Below are positions 43,277 through 54,200 of a DNA stretch of 58,260 nucleotides, piece by piece. The notes below the pieces were generated by a model. That model searched no databases, had not been told where the DNA came from, and saw only the letters and a list, made by a program, of their open reading frames with translations. The position numbers were made by a program, and so were the translations under genes. Source of the DNA: a bacterium (lineage in GTDB: Bacteria > Zhuqueibacterota > QNDG01 > JAGLOF01); the NCBI GenBank assembly GCA_023139105.1, contig JAGLOF010000123.1:1-58260 (forward strand), in the 5' to 3' direction. Numbering within the stretch: the first letter of the stretch is position 1; the number at the start of each line of letters is the position of its first letter.

Positions 43277-46089
43277 TTCCCAACCTCCCACTCCTCTCCC
43301 GCAACCTTGTACCGCGGCTCTTTGCCCGCCTGCATCAACAACGTATTGATCTCTTTCTTCAATTTAACCATGGCCAATTCCCTGGTAACCGCAAACTTAT
43401 TAAATTCCTCCAGATCTTTATTCTTCTTCAGAATTTCCTTTTCCGCCCGTTTGCGTTCTGTAATATCCTCCGCGACTTTAATGAAATGGGTTATCTCTCC
43501 TTCAGAATTGCGAATGGGAGAAATTTGCGCCGCTTCCCAGTAAAGTGTGCCGTCTTTCCGTCTATTATGGAATTCACCTCTCCATTCATCACCTGAAGTC
43601 ACCATTTTCCACAAACTGGCGTAATCTTCATCAAAAATTTCACCGGACTTTAAAACCCGGGGGTTTCTTCCAATCACTTCCTCTAAAGTGTAACCCGTCA
43701 ACTCACAAAATTTAGGATTTACATATTCCAAATTGCCGTCAAGGTTGGTAATCGCCACAGCGGCAGGGCTTTGTTCAATGGCAACGGAGAGTTTTTTTAA
43801 ATCCGCTTCAGTCTGCTTGCGTCCGGTGATGTCCCGAGCTACAGCAACAAGACCGGTATATTCATCATTTTCCATTATCGGAGATAATTTCACGTTGTAC
43901 CATTGTAATCCATCCGGCATTTCGAGTTGATATTCGTATTCAGCGGTTTCACCTTTCTTAATCTCCGTCATAGCAGCTGCAAACAGTTTATCAATGTGGA
44001 CAGGCATAACTTCTGAATGTTTTTTGCCAATGAATTCAGTCAATTTCAGATAAAGTTTATCTTCAGATGAATAAGCAGAAATAAATCGATTGTGCCGGTC
44101 AAGTACAAAGATAAGATCGTCTATCGATCTGAGTACACTGTGGAATTTCCCCTCACTCTCCCGGAGGGCTTCTTCTACCTGTTTATGTTCGGTAATGTCT
44201 GTGAGCGACACAATCCGATTCTCACCTACCAACGCAATATTAACAATAACAATAACAATTTCACCGTTCTTCTTATTAATTCTGCACTCGTATTGAGAGG
44301 GAGGAGAATCTCCCTTTTTTAACCGTTGAGAATGATACTTCTGCAATCTTTCCAGGTCTTCTTCAACAACGAAATCCGACCATTTCATTTTATCAATTAT
44401 ATCCGATTTAGAATATCCACTCATTTCTTCAAACATCGTATTACAATCTCTTATTAAACTATCTTCACCAAAAATACCTGTTGCAGTTCCTTTATTCTCA
44501 AATAAATTCCTAAACTTTGTTTCATTTTCTTTTAAGGCTTCAATAGCCTGTCTACGCTCGGTTGTCTCCAACGATACAACCATGATATAGTCAAGTTGTC
44601 CTTTATCGTCTTTAACCGGTACCAGGGTTGAATGATACCATAATTCATTTCCATCCACATCAACTATTGGTGCTTCCTGGACAATAATCTCTCCTGTTTC
44701 CTTAACTTTCTTCAAATTTTGTCTCATGGGAATTTTAAATGAGTCTGGATAAAAATGTAAGGGATAAGGTTTCCCATAGTATTCAGTAATATCATCGATT
44801 TTCAATTCTCTGACACCTGATTCACTCATAAATTGCAAATTAAAATCCAAATCTACTACCTTAGTGCAAACCGGTGAATTCTCTATCCAGGTTTTGATTT
44901 TTCTCTCACTTTCCTGCAAGGCTATTGCTGTTTGTTTTCGCTCGGTAATGTCGATTGACCTGCCCTGAAAACCAATTAGCTGGCCAGCGCTATCCAGTAA
45001 CAAATTTGCGGTGATCTCAACATCTATTATAGCTCCCTCCTTTCGAATTTGCCGTAGCTCAAACTTGGCTTGGCTAATCTCACCTTTCTTATATTTAACA
45101 ACCAATTGTTCCCTGGCCTTTTGAATCGCCTTTAATCCTTCCGGTGTTGTAAAGACTGACGGATTCAGACCAATGAATTCCTCAGGCGTGTAACCCAGAA
45201 AATTAAGGATCGCATCATTGACGAATGTTATATTGAATTCAAGATCAGTCGTCCAGACCGTATCCAATGTATTTGTGGCCATGAGTCGAAACTTTTCTTC
45301 ACTTTCGCTGAGTGCCTCTTGTATTCGATATTCTTCTGTTACATCCCTGAACACCAGCACCACACCGGTCATCATCCCCTTGGCATCATGAATAGGAGCA
45401 GCGCTGTCGGCAATCTGAAACTCTCTGCCGTCTTTTGCAATCAACACAGTATGGTTGGCCAAACCCACTATAGCACCATTTTTAAGTACCTTTGTCACAG
45501 GATTGGCAACACGCTTGCGCGTGATTGCATTAATAATATGAAAAACTTCTGCCAGCGGGAGACCTTGACACTCCGCCTGCTTCCAGCCGGTCAGTTCTTC
45601 CGCCACCGGATTTAGGAATGTGATCTTTCCTTGCTTATCTGTCGCAATGACCGCGTCACCAATGGAGCTGAGCGTGGCATTGAGCCAGGCTTCACGTTCC
45701 TTGAGCTGTTTCTCCATTCCGTGCTTGTACAGCGCCATTTCAATGGACGCTCTCAGCACGTCCATTTGAACAGGTTTATAAATAAAGCCGTAGGGCTGGG
45801 TTTTCTTGGCGCGCTCCACAGTCGCTTCATCGGCATTGGCCGTCATGTAAACCACCGGCACATCATACAAGGCATGGGCCTTCCCAGCGGCCTCAATGCC
45901 GTTCATTTTACCATTTAGCTTAATATCCATCAGCACCAGATCCGGCCGCAGCGCATCAATTTTTTTAAGTGCGTCTTCACCTGAAGTCACAATTGCAGAG
46001 ACAGTATATCCAAGGTTGACCAGAATGCGTTTAATATCCTGAGCAATAATCAGTTCGTCTTCAACAATGATAATATTTGATTTAGGCAT
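43273..46089 (-). CDS. Receiver-multiPAS protein lacking a kinase domain
   Basis: 938 residues. An N-terminal receiver (NIIIVEDELIIAQDIKRIL, LVLMDIKL) is followed by about six PAS domains (first: SSIGDAVIATDKQG; last: EQSPAAVAITNLDG). The protein ends in a helical tail (KDLEEFNKFAVTRE, KEINTLLMQAGKEPRY) and has no HisKA or ATPase domain. I know this tail motif from other PAS proteins that stop short of a kinase. The stop codon overlaps the start of the membrane kinase gene (ATGA), so co-translation and a two-protein sensor are likely. The third-base GC content looks higher than in its paralog at 36836-41005, most clearly in the receiver-encoding part, so recent transfer or recombination is possible. 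Confidence 0.9.
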   Translation of the reverse strand: MPKSNIIIVEDELIIAQDIKRILVNLGYTVSAIVTSGEDALKKIDALRPDLVLMDIKLNGKMNGIEAAGKAHALYDVPVVYMTANADEATVERAKKTQPYGFIYKPVQMDVLRASIEMALYKHGMEKQLKEREAWLNATLSSIGDAVIATDKQGKITFLNPVAEELTGWKQAECQGLPLAEVFHIINAITRKRVANPVTKVLKNGAIVGLANHTVLIAKDGREFQIADSAAPIHDAKGMMTGVVLVFRDVTEEYRIQEALSESEEKFRLMATNTLDTVWTTDLEFNITFVNDAILNFLGYTPEEFIGLNPSVFTTPEGLKAIQKAREQLVVKYKKGEISQAKFELRQIRKEGAIIDVEITANLLLDSAGQLIGFQGRSIDITERKQTAIALQESERKIKTWIENSPVCTKVVDLDFNLQFMSESGVRELKIDDITEYYGKPYPLHFYPDSFKIPMRQNLKKVKETGEIIVQEAPIVDVDGNELWYHSTLVPVKDDKGQLDYIMVVSLETTERRQAIEALKENETKFRNLFENKGTATGIFGEDSLIRDCNTMFEEMSGYSKSDIIDKMKWSDFVVEEDLERLQKYHSQRLKKGDSPPSQYECRINKKNGEIVIVIVNIALVGENRIVSLTDITEHKQVEEALRESEGKFHSVLRSIDDLIFVLDRHNRFISAYSSEDKLYLKLTEFIGKKHSEVMPVHIDKLFAAAMTEIKKGETAEYEYQLEMPDGLQWYNVKLSPIMENDEYTGLVAVARDITGRKQTEADLKKLSVAIEQSPAAVAITNLDGNLEYVNPKFCELTGYTLEEVIGRNPRVLKSGEIFDEDYASLWKMVTSGDEWRGEFHNRRKDGTLYWEAAQISPIRNSEGEITHFIKVAEDITERKRAEKEILKKNKDLEEFNKFAVTRELAMVKLKKEINTLLMQAGKEPRYKVAGEEWEVGK

Positions 46090-46136
46090 CTACTAACTCC
46101 TATCGACACAGATTAAAAAAAACAAGATGCTATCAA

Positions 46137-47605
46137 TTATTCCTCTATCCAAAATTGAACAAGAGCCATAGAGAAAATACGGCTACAGCTCTCTTCAAAA
46201 GCAGCCAACGCCTCTTCTTTATTTTCAATTCTATTAGCTTGAAGATTGAGCAGGCTTGTAACTACATTCATATTATTTTTGACCCGGTGATGAATCTCTT
46301 TCAGCATCACTTCTTTTTCTTTCAGGTCTTTCTGTATTTGTTCTTGTGCCTGCCTTCGGTCGGTAATGTCCTCATGGGTGATGACGATATTTGTTATTGT
46401 TTTTAATTCATCGATCAGTGGATATATTCTTGTTTTCAGCCATCGTGCTCGTCCGGGATAACCCGATTTTCCAGGGTCCCATTCAACTTCTGGAAGCTCG
46501 ACCGATTCTCCGGTAAAGGCACTTTCAATAAAGGAACACAAACCAAGAGTTTCAATCTGTGGATCAGTTCTCACATTGAACTTACCAACATTGTCTTCTG
46601 ATTTCATACTCCATAAATTCTCAAAAGCAGAATTCACCTTCAGTTGCAGACCGTTGGCATCGTACACTTCATAAGCAATGGGCGATTGATCAACCAGGGC
46701 GTGATATCGTTTCTCACTCGCAGACAACAATGCCTCTGCCTGTTTGCGCTCAAGATAAGATATGATCATTCCCCCAACAATTTGAAGCGCTTCAATTTCA
46801 TATCTATTCCACTCTCTTGTCGTCTCTGTATCATCAAACCCCATGAATCCCCAAAGCTGCTGATCTTTAGACCAGAGAGGTACAACGATTAGACTCTTGA
46901 TTCCCTGTACTTTAAAACTCTCTTTTTCAGCAGCAGCTTCGGGAGGTAAGTCTTCAATATTTCGAATAACTATTTTCTTTCCGTTGTGCAATTGATCCAT
47001 CCACCAGGAAAAAATGCTTGTATCTAGATCCTGAAGCATCTCAATTTGAGGACTAATGTAAATGGTCTGACCATCTTGTTTCTGCAGAAGTGTAATATCA
47101 GGACTTGCCTGAACCATCAGGCGGTATCGTTCTTTGCTGGCTCGTACTTCTTTTTGCCTGTCAAGTTCCTGCAGCTGGGTTAGGCCAATTTTGCTCAGCA
47201 ATTGTGCAAAGTTCACCAGAACATCAAGCATTGCCTTATATTTTTCCTTAGGAAAAACAGGAATATCTCTGAATGCCGCCATATATGACTCTTCTTCAAA
47301 ACCAAATGACTGAGCCTGCTTCTTGAAGAAATCTTCTATTTCTTCATTCGGCGGCGAGTAAAAAAACTGCCCGGTAAAGACTGTGGCCAAATGCTCACCT
47401 TCAATGAGAACCGGCGATGAAGAACCCACTAAACCACGGGGACATTTGTAAATTGCATATTGCTCACCTGCCTCTATTAGGTTGCTTATTCTTGTATCAC
47501 TGGCAATGCAATTTTTTTCAGAATTCGGATTTTTCCTGTGAAACTCCGTACATATCTTCTGCCGCCCTGATCCTGTCAGGATCTTTCCATCATTCGATAA
47601 TATGT
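46137..47605 (-). pseudogene. Truncated PocR-PAS-GAF-PAS-HisKA_2 kinase, mosaic
   Basis: A continuous frame from about 47645 to 46137. The PocR ligand domain is recognisable from about 47605 (NDGKIL, KICTEFHRKNP, YKCPRGLV, GEHLATVFTGQFF), but no ATG, GTG or TTG occurs in frame until the GTG at 47429, inside the domain. An in-frame stop lies at 47646-47648. A PAS start (YRLMVQASPDITLL) then runs straight into the second half of a GAF domain (SWWMDQLHNGKK, GIKSLIVVPL), as if the middle were deleted. A full PAS and the HisKA_2 box ([12 protein letters not shown]) follow. The protein stops at FSMALVQFWIEE, exactly where relatives continue with HEQLY and the ATPase domain. It thus lacks its 5' end and its catalytic domain. 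A 430-residue product from the GTG is possible but could not be an active kinase. Confidence 0.8.
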
Positions 47606-47731
47606 TTGTTCTGTAAAAATCCGTATCAATTGCAGGTCCATGGAATCACTCTTCTCTAAATCCAATGTTTCAGGAATCCCGATACCATTGTCCCAAACCA
47701 CCAATCTGCAATGCTTATCTTCTACCTTCAA
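47576..47731 (-). pseudogene. Orphan fragment of a HisKA_2-kinase ATPase domain
   Basis: A 51-codon remnant beginning directly after the stop codon of the 448-residue kinase gene. It reads LKVEDKHCRLVVWDNGIGIP, then LQLIRIFTEQ, and aligns with the G1-to-G2 part of the ATPase domains of the neighbouring HisKA_2 kinases ([23 protein letters not shown]). Homology stops at the EQ codons (about 47606), where PocR coding sequence in another frame takes over. It has no domain of its own and no ribosome binding site. It is recombination debris, probably from a lost paralog or from the missing end of the adjacent mosaic kinase. Confidence 0.78.
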
Positions 47732-49078
47732 CTAAACCGGAAATTGTATTCTGAAAAGAGTGCCACTGTCTCTTTCAATCTCCAAAGTACCCTCCAGCTG
47801 TTCTGTTAAGATACTAACTAATTGTAGCCCTAAAGTTTCTGACGTCTCAGGATTAAGATGTTCAGGCAGCCCAATACCATTATCCTTGACAACCAATGTC
47901 GTATAGTCCTTTTTCACCTTTGTCAATGTTATCCATATCTCACCTTTTCTATTATCCGGGAAAGCATACTTAAATGCATTAGTAATAAGTTCATTAAGAA
48001 TTAGACCGCAGGGAATAGCGGTGGTGATATTGAGATAAATATTAGAAATATCAATATTTAAATGAGTAAATTTATTATGTATGTTTGTCTGAATGAGTTT
48101 ACTTGATAGTGTTTCAATATAATGTTTCATTTCAATTTTAGAAAAATTATTTGATTGATAAAGTTGTTCATGTACCATTGCCATGGAGAAAATACGGTTT
48201 CTGCTATCCTCAAATGCACTGATTGCATCATTTGCTGAGGTTATTTTTGCGGCTTGCAAATTTAACAGACTGGTAATTATATTTAAATTATTTTTAACAC
48301 GATGGTGAATCTCTTTAAGCATTACTTCTTTTTCTTTAAGATCCTGTTTGATATGTTCTTCCGCTTTATCCCTTTCTGCAGATCTTATCTGAATCTGGGC
48401 AAGCATATTATTAAATCCATTGTAAAGAACAGCAATTTCATCAGAGCCTTTTGTGCTAACTTGAATAGAATAATCCTGCTTCTCAGATATCCTTTTTGTC
48501 ACATCTGCCAAGTACAATATTGGTTTTGAAATTATTTCCTGAAATTTATTAGCAAGAAAATAGGTAAAAATTAGCATCCCAAAAAAGACAAATACAATTT
48601 TCATAAGATAATTACGGATTTTACTATAATGTTTATCAAGTGATGCTCTAATGTAAATATCTCCATAATTCACATCATTATACTTTATTGAATGAGTAAT
48701 ATGTAAGTAGCCATCATTAAATTCACCTGATTTTTCAGAAACCGGATATACGATACTGTCCAGCTTCCCGGCTCTGCTGATCATAGTAAAAAATTTACCT
48801 TGTTCATCATATAGTCGGCAATCAACAATTTCCGGTATTGTCAATAATTTCAATAACAGATTTCGTGCACCAGTGTGGTCATTAAATGAAAGTGGCGAGA
48901 CACATATTTCGCCAACGAGATTGGTATTTGAAAGCAGATTGTTCACTAATTGTGTCTTGCTGGTTTCAATTTCATATTTAATTATGAAAACCAGGCCTGC
49001 ACCCGTTACTAAAAAAGTAATCAGAAGAATAATTGCAATCATTTTGAACTTCAAAGACAGATTTTGCAGTAAATTCAT
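47732..49078 (-). CDS. Membrane CHASE8-like-HAMP-HisKA_2 sensor kinase
   Basis: 448 residues. Membrane helix 1 ([21 protein letters not shown]), a periplasmic CHASE8-like domain ([30 protein letters not shown]), helix 2 ([16 protein letters not shown]), HAMP ([16 protein letters not shown]), HisKA_2 ([13 protein letters not shown]) and an ATPase domain ([31 protein letters not shown]). All boxes are intact. It lies 2 bases after a YfiR-family gene. In Pseudomonas, YfiR represses the CHASE8-GGDEF protein YfiN; here the same sensory half seems to be attached to a histidine kinase instead. The gene is followed by the ATPase-domain fragment and the mosaic pseudogene. Confidence 0.9.
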   Translation of the reverse strand: MNLLQNLSLKFKMIAIILLITFLVTGAGLVFIIKYEIETSKTQLVNNLLSNTNLVGEICVSPLSFNDHTGARNLLLKLLTIPEIVDCRLYDEQGKFFTMISRAGKLDSIVYPVSEKSGEFNDGYLHITHSIKYNDVNYGDIYIRASLDKHYSKIRNYLMKIVFVFFGMLIFTYFLANKFQEIISKPILYLADVTKRISEKQDYSIQVSTKGSDEIAVLYNGFNNMLAQIQIRSAERDKAEEHIKQDLKEKEVMLKEIHHRVKNNLNIITSLLNLQAAKITSANDAISAFEDSRNRIFSMAMVHEQLYQSNNFSKIEMKHYIETLSSKLIQTNIHNKFTHLNIDISNIYLNITTAIPCGLILNELITNAFKYAFPDNRKGEIWITLTKVKKDYTTLVVKDNGIGLPEHLNPETSETLGLQLVSILTEQLEGTLEIERDSGTLFRIQFPV

Positions 49079-49080
49079 GA

Positions 49081-49632
49081 TTAATCCATCCTTTTATTAA
49101 CAATTTTAGCTGCTTCAAACAGCAGATAACTCATGGATAAGCCTGTTTCATAAACAGCTAATTCATTAATTTCAAACCGGACTTTACCTGTTTCTATAAA
49201 AAAATTAATTAGAACTCCTTTTGCTCCAAATCCATCATTATCACTGATCGTAAGGATTGGTCTGTTGCGTGTATAATTGAGGATTTTGGGTAGTAATTTT
49301 TTGGAAGATGGTATTAGCAGGAGATGTACCGGTTCCAATTCATTCACATTTTTAAAATATTTATACTCTACTTTTTTATTCTTGATACGGATTTGCTGAC
49401 ATTTATAGAGTTCTTCAATATTACCGTGCAAAGGATTTCTTCTAAAAATACCTATAATAAAATTTTCAGTTGAATCTTTTGTATAAAAATTTTCCGGCCA
49501 TTCGATAAAATGTGTAAAGCGTTCCAAGAATACAGCTTTCACAACAAATTCCTGAGATTGCCCCGATAAAAGCACAGGTTTACAAAAGAATCCTGAAATA
49601 ATGATACATAATATTTTGATATATAATTTCAT
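49081..49632 (-). CDS. YfiR-family periplasmic regulator (DUF4154)
   Basis: 183 residues from the ATG at 49632, with AAAAGG 8 bases upstream; a start at 49647 is weaker. A signal peptide ([22 protein letters not shown]) precedes the DUF4154/YfiR fold ([90 protein letters not shown]). In the Pseudomonas YfiBNR system YfiR binds the periplasmic side of its partner and senses envelope redox. Here it is translated just ahead of the CHASE8-like kinase and after a TonB receptor gene. It probably holds that kinase inactive until a ligand or envelope signal releases it. Confidence 0.9.
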   Translation of the reverse strand: MKLYIKILCIIISGFFCKPVLLSGQSQEFVVKAVFLERFTHFIEWPENFYTKDSTENFIIGIFRRNPLHGNIEELYKCQQIRIKNKKVEYKYFKNVNELEPVHLLLIPSSKKLLPKILNYTRNRPILTISDNDGFGAKGVLINFFIETGKVRFEINELAVYETGLSMSYLLFEAAKIVNKRMD

Positions 49633-49684
49633 TTTCAGCCTTTTCATATATTTTATTCAATATCTAAAATGCAATTGTAAAAAA

Positions 49685-49954
49685 CTATAAAGTAACTTCA
49701 ACACCAAGCTTTCCAGTAACTCCCGGTTGTGGTGAAACTGGCAAATATATAGTTTGATCCAATAATCCACCGTGCTCATATTTGGTATTCAGCAGATTAT
49801 TGCATTTTAAATAAAATGAAGCTTTATTGCAAAACTGTTTTGTTCTGATACTAATGTCAATATTATTATAGCCAGGCTGGCTACCGCCCGGAAAGACTAC
49901 TTTATTTCTATTATTAATTTCTCCGACAATTTTATATCGTATAGAAATAGTGGT
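49685..49954 (-). pseudogene. C-terminal fragment of the TonB receptor, out of frame
   Basis: In a frame different from that of the upstream receptor remnant, this piece encodes the last barrel strands of a TonB-dependent receptor: SIRYKIVGEINNRNK, GYNNIDISIRTKQF, NNLLNTKYEHGG, and the end GKLGVEVTL with a hydrophobic terminal strand. It joins the frame of the N-terminal part around 49954. It is the missing tail of the receptor gene. Confidence 0.75.
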
Positions 49955-51222
49955 GTATATGCGGCTTGCATATATCCAGCATAACGTTGTTGTTTAATAG
50001 TAAGTTGTTCATCTATCAAATCTGCAATGGCACCTTCATATTTAACAGGTCTTGCCTGAACTTGATCATTTGCATAGGGAGGGATACTTCTTGTATTTTC
50101 AAATTCTAATCCAACTATTAAATCTAAATTAGAATGGATATTGCTATAATAATTTATATCGCCTCTTATGGTACTGTTCTTCCCTGTTAAATATTGATTA
50201 AAAGATTTTTCTAAAAAGGCATCTTTTTGCCATTTATAAAATTGTGAAGCCGGGTCCTGTTCAAAATGCACATAATCCAACTTCATAGACAACTTACTTT
50301 GATTGCTAAAAGAATGTAAATATGATACGCCTATAATGTTATTAGTAAAAGCCCATTTACACTCTTTATTATAAATAACACTTGATGTTTGCTGACCAAA
50401 AGCATTGCCTTCATTGAAGCGTTGTTTTATGTATGATATAGCGAAGTTTTTGTATTGAGCTTTAATAAAGATATTATGATCTTTAATCGGCTGTTCAAAT
50501 TCATCCTTTTGGGGAGAAGTATATTGTCTGATAACATTATAGACACTATCTCTATCTATAAAATCCGGGCCTCTGGAGTGATACAATCCCACAGAGGCTA
50601 ATATAGAAAAAATTTTATTAAATCTGAATTGTGCATTAATGTTTGAATAAAGTGAATTATAACTACCGTATGCGGTATTAACACTCAATTTAAAACCTTC
50701 TGAAGGCTCAGTTGAAATTATATTTATAATCCCGGAGACCGCATCGGCTCCGTAAATAATAGAACTGGGCCCTGAAATTATTTCTATCCGCTTTGCAAAA
50801 CTGACTGAAATAGAATTGCCAACGGATAAAAAAGTTCCCGTAGCAGAATTGATTTTTCTTCCGTCAATCAGCACAAGAAACCTGTCATTACCCTCAATAC
50901 CCTTTATTGTATAATACTCGCCGAAACCTCTTGCGTTATCTACAATATCAATAAAACTAATGTCCTTAAGAACATCCGAAAGATCATGGTATAGATTGTC
51001 TCTAATTTGTTCTTCGGTAATAACAAGAACAGAAGCCGGTGCCTGGGCAATTTTCTGCTCAAATTTACTCACACTGGTCACTTCTACATTAAGCAGTTCA
51101 TTAAAAGACATGGCAAATAACTTATCTATTTTTAATGGGTCCACGTCCTGTGCTAAAGCTAGCTGTTGCAAAAGTGATCCGGAAACTAGCAACACACCAT
51201 AAATTATTTTATTAATTTTCAT
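49897..51222 (-). pseudogene. TonB-dependent receptor, internally deleted and frameshifted
   Basis: 441 residues of a receptor. Signal peptide (IIYGVLLVSGSLLQQLALAQ), a plug domain with SVSKFEQKIAQAPASVLVITEEQI, IDGRKINSATGTFL and IIYGADAVSGIINII, then about half a barrel. The frame stops shortly after GYMQAAYTP. The final strands follow in another frame downstream. Relatives of this plug type are generally 650-700 residues, whereas the two parts here sum to roughly 530, so a stretch of barrel of the order of 150 residues seems lost as well as the frame. The start ATG at 51222 gives a proper signal peptide; a GTG at 51240 overlaps the preceding kinase stop. It sits between a sensor kinase and yfiR, the usual TonB-YfiR-CHASE8 grouping. 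Confidence 0.8.
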
Positions 51223-51236
51223 TTCTAAAATCCCAT

Positions 51237-54200
51237 TCACTTATCAACCGAAAACCGAATGGAAAACCAGGCCCCTTTATTCCGTTGGATTTCCAACATC
51301 CCTCCAATTTGTTCGGTCAATATGCTTACAAGTTTAAGCCCTAAAGTCTTAGAATTTTGGATATCAATCTCCTCAGGCAGCCCAATACCGTCATCCTCTA
51401 CAATCAGACTATAGACATTAGGTTGTACATGCCTGAAAGAAATTTTTATATACCCATTTTTTCTATTTGTAAATGCGTGCTTATATGCATTAGTGACCAG
51501 CTCATTAAGTATCAAACCACATGGTATTGCATAATTTACATTGAGAAACACATCCTTTATTTTCAAATTCATATTAATATCTTTCCCCGATACACAAATA
51601 TGCCGCAATTGATTTGATAGATTCTCAATATATGGTCTCATATCAATTTGGGAATAATCACTTGATTTGTAGAGTTGTTCATGTACAAGTGCCATAGAGA
51701 AAATTCTGTTTCTACTTTCTTTAAAGGCTTTCACAGCCTGTTCCTTATTTTCTATCATGTGCGATTGAATATTCAACAGACTTGTTATTACGTTTAAATT
51801 ATTTTTAACACGGTGATGAACCTCTTTAAGAAGAATTTCCTTTTCTTTTAAATCTCTTTGAATTTGTTCTTCAGCCTGTTTGCGGTCTGTTATGTCGGTG
51901 ATAAACGCAAATGAACCGGCGTGTTCGTCATTTTCATCAGTTAAGGATGTGGCATTAAAAAGTGTTTGGCAAATAGTACCATTCTTCTTCTTAAGTGTAA
52001 TTTCATAAGCCCTGTATTTTGTATCTTTTGACAACATAATTTGTTCTGTAAGTATTTCTCGGTTAACTTCATCAACAAAATCCAAAGGACTTCTTCCAAT
52101 CATTGCATCCAATGAATAACCAAGCATATCACAGAGAGATTGATTCACATCTATGGTTTTTCCCCCAGAACCGATAAGCCAGAAACCTTCAGAAGTCGTT
52201 TCAATAAGCTTGCGATGTTTCTCTTCACTTTCTATAAGTGCTCTCTCTGCCTGTCGCTTTTGAATTGCAATGGCAGCCTGCTTGATAAAGGTTTCCAAAA
52301 AAACAATATTAATCAGTTCAGATTTATTTTTCTTCATTAAAATGATGATTGTGCCCAAAAGCTGACGGTCCTTAACTATTCCCGCTGTATAAATATCTCC
52401 CAGGTTTATCAATTTTTCAATTGATTCACATATAACTTTTGGAATTGTTCCAAGACATATTCCATAAAGATCTTTTTGGTTACGATGCATTTTCCCATTT
52501 CTAAGATAATCAAGTTCAGTACCTGTTATATTCAAAACATTGCCTTCGGGATTTCTCCCCAACAATTTTATCAATTGTCCAGCATGCTTATCAATACCGA
52601 CAACGGCCTCAGTAGTGAGCGTTATATCATCAATGATTGAACTGACTAATACATAGGCATTGCTCCCTACATATTCACTTATCATATGAGCGATAAAGCG
52701 ATATATATTCTCTCCTGCCGGGAAATCAACAAATTGCATTGCAGAATCACTTAACATTTTAATATTTTGAATTTGTACCTGTTCCTTAATTTCAGCCAGC
52801 TTTCGCTCGGTAATGTCTCTTGTAACCGCAAGAAGTTGTTTTCCTGCAATATTTACAGTACTCTCCATAAAACGCCAATTTCCAATTTTATTTCTAAAAC
52901 GAAACTCAATTTTTTCACTAATTGGATTTTCTTTCCCTGACATGAACTTTTTAATCTTCAAGTTCACATACTTTTTTAATAAAGGAAGTAGAACCTTTTT
53001 ATCGTCAGGATGAATAAAATCGAAGAAGGATTTGCCAAGTAAATCTTCCGGTTCATACCCAAGAAGAGATTTCACTGAAGGATTTACATAAGTGTATGTT
53101 GCTTTCAGATCAAACGTTATTATACCAATATTATCACTTGTATTTTCTGTAATTAAACGAAGTTGTTCTTCTGATAAGCGTAGTGCCGCCTCTGCCCGCT
53201 TACGTTCAGTGATGTTTGTATGCACGCCAACAAGAGCGACGACCTTCCCGTCTTTTTTCACAGGATAAGCGTGGAGAAAAATATCCAATATCGTCTTATT
53301 AAAAGCATACATTTCTACTTCACCAATCCAATCATCACCACCCATAATAGTATTAAAAACTTCACGTCCTATATTTTCATCAACATAAATAGAAGTGGGA
53401 GCATTGCTTCCAATATCTCCAAACATTGTATTAAAAGTTTTATTCTGATAGTAATGTATGCCCCGGGGTGTTGACATAACAATTGCATCAGAGGAAAAGT
53501 CCAATGCATATTTAAATTTCTTAAGTTCCTCTTCTGTTTGCTTTCTCTCAGTTACATCCGTAACAATACCCTCGATAGCAACCGGTTCTCCTTGATCATC
53601 ACAAATTAATGTGTTACGCTGATGCATCCACCTTGTTTCACCTGATTTGTGTATAACCTGAAACTCATAGAACGGTGGTACATCACCGGCCAAAAGCAAC
53701 CTCCACTGCTCTTCAAGGTAATATTGCCAATCAGGATGAATTGTTTTTTTCAATAATAAATGTGATTCACAGAACTCTGCTGGTGTATAACCGGTTAGAA
53801 CAACAGATGCCGGACTAACATACTCATAATGACCGTCTGGCAGGGACATCCTATAAATCATATCTTTAGCATTGTCTGCCAGGCGATGAAATCGTTCTTC
53901 ACTTTCCTGTAACGCCTCCTGAATCCGGTATTCTTTAGTCACATCCCTGAAAACCAACACTGCACCTGTTATCTTTCCCTTATCATCATGAATAGGCGAG
54001 GCACTGTTGGCAATCTGAATCTCTACTCCGTTTTTGGAAATCAGTACGGAATTATTAGCCAAGCCCACTGTAGTACCATTTTCAAGTATTTTCACCACAG
54101 GATTAGCAATGGATTTGGTTGTTATAGTATTTAAAATTCTAAAAACCTCTGCCAGAGGCAAACCTTGACACTCTGACTGTTTCCAGCCGGTTAAATCTTC

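Noticed and set aside
47429..47645. Reading the PocR kinase as an intact gene starting at the GTG at 47429
   Set aside because: Recognisable PocR coding continues upstream in frame without any start codon, so that GTG lies inside the domain; truncation explains it better.
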